Assembly: GCA_030704765.1 (NCBI GenBank)
Contig: JAUYDD010000103.1
Span: forward strand, 1 to 16,654
DNA length: 16,654 nucleotides
Reading direction: 5' to 3'
From: Nanobdellota archaeon
GTDB lineage: Archaea; Nanobdellota; Nanobdellia; Pacearchaeales; GW2011-AR1
Shown: positions 14,222 to 16,654 of the stretch, in pieces
How positions within the stretch are numbered: position 1 is the stretch's first letter
Layout: every line of letters begins with the position of its first letter
Notes under the pieces: model-generated
The model's database searches: none
Told to the model about the DNA's origin: nothing
What the model saw: only the letters and a program-made list of their open reading frames with translations
Position numbers and translations under genes: made by a program

Positions 14222-15088
14222 TTATCTGTTAGTGATAGTTATACTGGCTTTGAAATATCTATTGTCTCTTTTTAATATTTTATTATTTGAACCAACTATT
14301 CTCTGCGAATCATAGTTAGTTGTGACTTGTATTAAACTTATCCAAGGGTCATCTTCACTAAGATTTCCTGATGAATCGCAGTTATACATTTCAAATATTC
14401 TTCCTATATCTCCTGATATGCCCAAGGCCTCAGAAATAGAAAATTGTTCAAAACAACTATTCAATTGCTTAAAAAGTTCTGTCCTGAGATTAATATTATT
14501 TCTCCTTTCCTCAGCTGTTAATTCCAAATAATCTATTATTTTACCTTGTAAATCTTTTTCACCTTCAATAGGCATGCAAGAAAGTACACGGTCTAGTAAT
14601 TTACCTATATCCTCTTCTTCTTTAGTATAGATTACTATTTTATTTGATTCTTTTCTTAGAAAAAGTTCTCTTGGAATGTTTTGAAAATCCAGACAATTTT
14701 TTGTCACAAAACAGACTTCATTTAATTCAAAATTATATGGGCTTTCTTTGCATACTCCTTGCTCTTTACATTGAAAAAATTCTCTTGTAACAGTGCCTTT
14801 TAATGCATCCTTAGGGCAAGAACAATACTCATTTCCATTAAAAACTATCACCCAATCTTTTGGAGCTGTATAAACATATTTTATTTTTTTCCCATCTTCA
14901 AGGCCATTGATTATATTTGCTATATCATTCAAGCTCTCTTTAGCTTGTTCAACTGCTGTCTTTTTTATAAAAAGATTATACAATTGAAAAGCAAGATAAA
15001 AAAGTATTAATAAGCACAAAATCGCAATTATAAGTTTTAGTCCTTCAGGTAACAGTATTGCTTTCCTTTTTTTAATCCTCTGATACAT
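14222..15088 (-). CDS. Cysteine-rich pilin-like protein with KRKA leader
   Basis: A 288-residue protein: MYQRIKKRKAILLPEGLKLI, where cutting after KRKA puts Glu at +5, the conserved type IV pilin position. One helix (about 15-40) precedes an exterior domain with about 10 Cys, among them YCSCPKD, FFQCKEQGVCKE, EVCFVTKNC and LSCMPIEGE. Its RVLSCMPIEGEKDL stretch faintly resembles KELLSCWEMMGEGKL of the 363-residue protein, perhaps a shared element. The ATG at 15088 is preferred: GGTGA lies six bases upstream, and it overlaps the previous gene by 17 bases. A TTG at 15109 gives a longer overlap. Confidence 0.68.
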   Translation of the reverse strand: MYQRIKKRKAILLPEGLKLIIAILCLLILFYLAFQLYNLFIKKTAVEQAKESLNDIANIINGLEDGKKIKYVYTAPKDWVIVFNGNEYCSCPKDALKGTVTREFFQCKEQGVCKESPYNFELNEVCFVTKNCLDFQNIPRELFLRKESNKIVIYTKEEEDIGKLLDRVLSCMPIEGEKDLQGKIIDYLELTAEERRNNINLRTELFKQLNSCFEQFSISEALGISGDIGRIFEMYNCDSSGNLSEDDPWISLIQVTTNYDSQRIVGSNNKILKRDNRYFKASITITNR

Positions 15089-15920
15089 ATTCTTCACCAA
15101 CTCCTGCAAAGCTTTGATATTTATTCCAGTAATCCATAAGAATCCAGTCAGTTATATCATCGCTGAATACTCCTGTTGATTTGAACCTTAACCAAATCTT
15201 GCCATTATTAGTCTTAACATACTGGACATATTTTAGATTACCTATTTCAAAACCATATTCATTTTCCCCAAGATATTCCTCTAATTTAAACCATTCTGAT
15301 GTTTGTCCTTTTTCTAATCCTTCAGGAATATAATAACTAATATCTTCCTCGCTTTTTGTTATTGTCTCTCCAGGAATAATTCCTCTTTTAACAGGTGTTA
15401 CTGCTTTTTCCCTATAAACAGTCCCAGATATATAAAGAGAATTATCAAGATTCAGTAAATAAATATTTTCAGGAAGGCTTTCTTTTATTTTGAAATATAT
15501 ATTGCCTGTTTCTTCAAGAACAGGGCTTTCTATAGTTATCCTGTTATTTTCTATTCTTCCTATATTATTATCGCGTGACCAATCTAAATCAACATATATT
15601 CCTCCATAAGATTCAGATTCTCCTGAAAAATAAAGATTAGATTTTTCAGCATTCCTGCAATCTCCATTAATGCAAAAATGAATATATCTTCCATCAGGCA
15701 CTATAGCTACTTTGTAATACTTCATGAATATCTCTTGGTCTTTAGGCAAACTATCAACCACTCTGTCTTTTCTATTATAACTGTATCCTGGAAGGTTTTT
15801 TATAAAATCCCAAAGTTTTTGAGTATAAAGAAGATAGACAATCAATAATATCACAAGTATCACAAAAACTATTATTATTACTTGCTCAAGAGTTAAGCTT
15901 GCTTTTTTCTTCTTTTTCAT
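15072..15920 (-). CDS. Pilin-like protein with KKKA leader and beta-rich exterior domain
   Basis: A 282-residue protein: MKKKKKASLTLEQVIIIVFV, with Glu at +5 after the Ala, as in type IV pilins, and one helix (about 12-32). The exterior domain is acidic and beta-rich, with many alternating hydrophobic stretches and two Cys (HFCINGDCRN). The segment around GNIYFKIKESLPENIYLLNLD suggests an adhesin-like or filament-capping domain by composition only. GGAGGA sits within the last codons of the preceding mini gene and its stop abuts this ATG, so translation is coupled. Confidence 0.68.
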   Translation of the reverse strand: MKKKKKASLTLEQVIIIVFVILVILLIVYLLYTQKLWDFIKNLPGYSYNRKDRVVDSLPKDQEIFMKYYKVAIVPDGRYIHFCINGDCRNAEKSNLYFSGESESYGGIYVDLDWSRDNNIGRIENNRITIESPVLEETGNIYFKIKESLPENIYLLNLDNSLYISGTVYREKAVTPVKRGIIPGETITKSEEDISYYIPEGLEKGQTSEWFKLEEYLGENEYGFEIGNLKYVQYVKTNNGKIWLRFKSTGVFSDDITDWILMDYWNKYQSFAGVGEEYVSED

Positions 15921-16076
15921 TTATCCTCCTCCGAACCTGAATAAGTCCCTTAAAGAAATAAGATTTCCTGAAATAACACTTTGGATAATATAATATCCTA
16001 TAAGGATGAATAATAAAACAAGAATTCCTATGATAAGTTTGGTTATTAAATCCCAAGAGACCTGAGCTTTTTTCAT
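15921..16076 (-). CDS. 51-residue mini pilin-like protein
   Basis: MKKAQVSWDLITKLIIGILV begins a 51-residue protein. The KKA junction is followed by QVSWD with an acidic residue at +5, then one helix (about 11-35), and a short tail ending RFGGG. It overlaps the upstream pilin gene by ATGA, and the next gene starts immediately after its stop. Its last codons, GGA-GGA-GGA, act as the ribosome site of that next gene. A minimal pilin of this size could be a filament core or minor subunit (inference). A 71-residue frame over the same bases has no support. Confidence 0.7.
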   Translation of the reverse strand: MKKAQVSWDLITKLIIGILVLLFILIGYYIIQSVISGNLISLRDLFRFGGG

Positions 16077-16420
16077 GAACAACTAATACCTCCACAATCA
16101 AGAGATTTTATCCTGCCTGAAATAAAGGTCTTGTTTTCTAGCTCCTTGCATGTAATTATTAATTCTTGTTTTTTTCCATCTAGACTGTATTTTACATTCT
16201 GTTTTTCACAGCAAAAATTATAGCTAGAATCAGAACCTTGCCAGATATTGCATCCCTGTATTACATTATCTACATTTGATGATGAAAAATATGCTTTTGT
16301 ATTGTCAATAAAGCTTTTCCAAGCACCAGTAAAGTACATTATCAAAACAACTATCAGGAATATTGCTAGTACCATAGCAACTAATGTGCTCCATGCCATT
16401 TCAAAACCTCTTTTATTCAT
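16073..16420 (-). CDS. Cysteine-rich pilin-like protein, first gene of the locus
   Basis: A 115-residue protein: MNKRGFEMAWSTLVAMVLAI, with a KRG junction and a helix to about residue 31. The exterior domain has six Cys: GC57, NFCC (70-71), TC91, C109 and C114. The C57-C70 spacing of 13 and the C109-C114 spacing of 5 are identical to those at C65-C78 and C112-C117 of the 206-residue protein ending the locus. Flanking residues (N-V-x-x-GC, KK-x-x-x-x-TC) also agree, so the two are paralogues. It starts the minus-strand run. AT-rich TATA-like sequence (16446-16454) lies about 30 bases upstream and no Shine-Dalgarno site is seen. Confidence 0.75.
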   Translation of the reverse strand: MNKRGFEMAWSTLVAMVLAIFLIVVLIMYFTGAWKSFIDNTKAYFSSSNVDNVIQGCNIWQGSDSSYNFCCEKQNVKYSLDGKKQELIITCKELENKTFISGRIKSLDCGGISCS

Positions 16421-16527
16421 ATTATTATTAAAAATTCTCTATTAATAAATATATTGATATCTTTATTATTTAAATTATTTTGAATATTGAAGTATAGATA
16501 AAATAAACTCAAAATCAAAAAAACAAT

Positions 16528-16567
16528 GGGCCACCCACACCTAAAGGTGTGGGTTTGTGACAGGCCC
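16528..16567. mobile_element. Hairpin like an IS200/IS605-type element end
   Basis: ACCCACACC and GGTGTGGGT form a perfect 9-bp stem around TAAA (16533-16554), enclosed by GGGCC/GGCCC (16528-16532 with 16563-16567). Short G/C-rich hairpins with an AA-containing loop are typical of IS200/IS605 and TnpB-element ends. No transposase or TnpB frame lies in the window, so the element would lie to the right, or this is a non-autonomous remnant. Confidence 0.35.
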
Positions 16568-16584
16568 TTGTTTTTAGGATGCTC

Positions 16585-16646
16585 GAGAATTGAAAACTGT
16601 AACATTTGCTACGACCACATGATAAATCATGAGGTTTTCAATTCTC
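16585..16646. repeat. 13-base inverted repeat with an inner hairpin at the right edge
   Basis: GAGAATTGAAAAC (16585-16597) and GTTTTCAATTCTC (16634-16646) are perfect complements. Between them CATGAT-AA-ATCATG (16618-16631) forms a smaller hairpin, extended by a CCA/AGG flank with one mismatch. It probably belongs to the same element end as 16528-16567. Confidence 0.5.
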
Positions 16647-16654
16647 AACATAAA

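Noticed and set aside
15886..16101. 71-residue minus-strand frame
   Set aside because: It overlaps the well-supported 51-residue pilin-like gene and parts of both neighbours in another frame, and its sequence has no pilin leader or domain.
16417..16605. 62-residue minus-strand frame at the right edge
   Set aside because: It runs through the hairpins at 16528-16597 and has no conserved-looking features; it is best explained as chance.

Overview
The window reads as a piece of an AT-rich archaeal chromosome, most likely a small-genome DPANN lineage of the Nanoarchaeota/Woesearchaeota/Pacearchaeota type (inference). The evidence is TATA-like boxes centred about 24-29 bases before start codons with no Shine-Dalgarno site (leaderless genes), archaeal-type class III (prepilin) signal peptides, an archaeal A24 signal peptidase, and very compact operons with ATGA overlaps. 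No rRNA, tRNA or CRISPR array was seen.

Left half (1-7560), a mobile or accessory-looking region. It opens with the 3' end of a DDE transposase. Next comes a P2A-type (calcium-like) P-type ATPase on the minus strand. A minus-strand pair follows: a 47-residue ribbon-helix-helix protein and a SelO-like protein with a kinase fold. Last is an overlapping minus-strand pair: a VTT/DedA-type membrane protein and a class I isoprenoid-synthase-like protein. The gaps between these genes carry a dispersed family of palindromes (cores CTTAAG, CCTAAGG or CCTTAGG), a conserved GGGAGCGTTTAAC-type motif, a 66-base direct repeat, and a 34-base inverted repeat on both sides of the ATPase gene.

Middle (7558-8640). 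A plus-strand protein carries a degenerate HIT domain. It is followed by about 390 bases without a gene that hold two strongly base-paired structures: a three-way junction with a GNRA tetraloop, and a long 14-bp hairpin. This is a candidate structured RNA.

Right half (8640-16420), all minus strand: one large pilus-like locus. Eleven consecutive genes, several too short for routine gene calling, each begin with a basic Lys/Arg-rich stretch ending in Ala, Gly or Ser, directly followed by one hydrophobic helix. This is the layout of type IV pilin-like (class III signal peptide) proteins. The first and last genes encode related cysteine-rich pilins. Immediately downstream is a small operon ending in an A24 prepilin peptidase with both catalytic Asp residues, the obvious processing enzyme. 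The assembly ATPase and membrane platform are not in the window. The right edge (16528-16646) carries hairpins like those at the ends of IS200/IS605-type elements.

Main points for follow-up are the eleven-member pilin locus, the RHH plus SelO-like pair with palindromes around its promoter (a toxin-antitoxin-like layout), the candidate structured RNA, and the intergenic palindrome family restricted to the left half.
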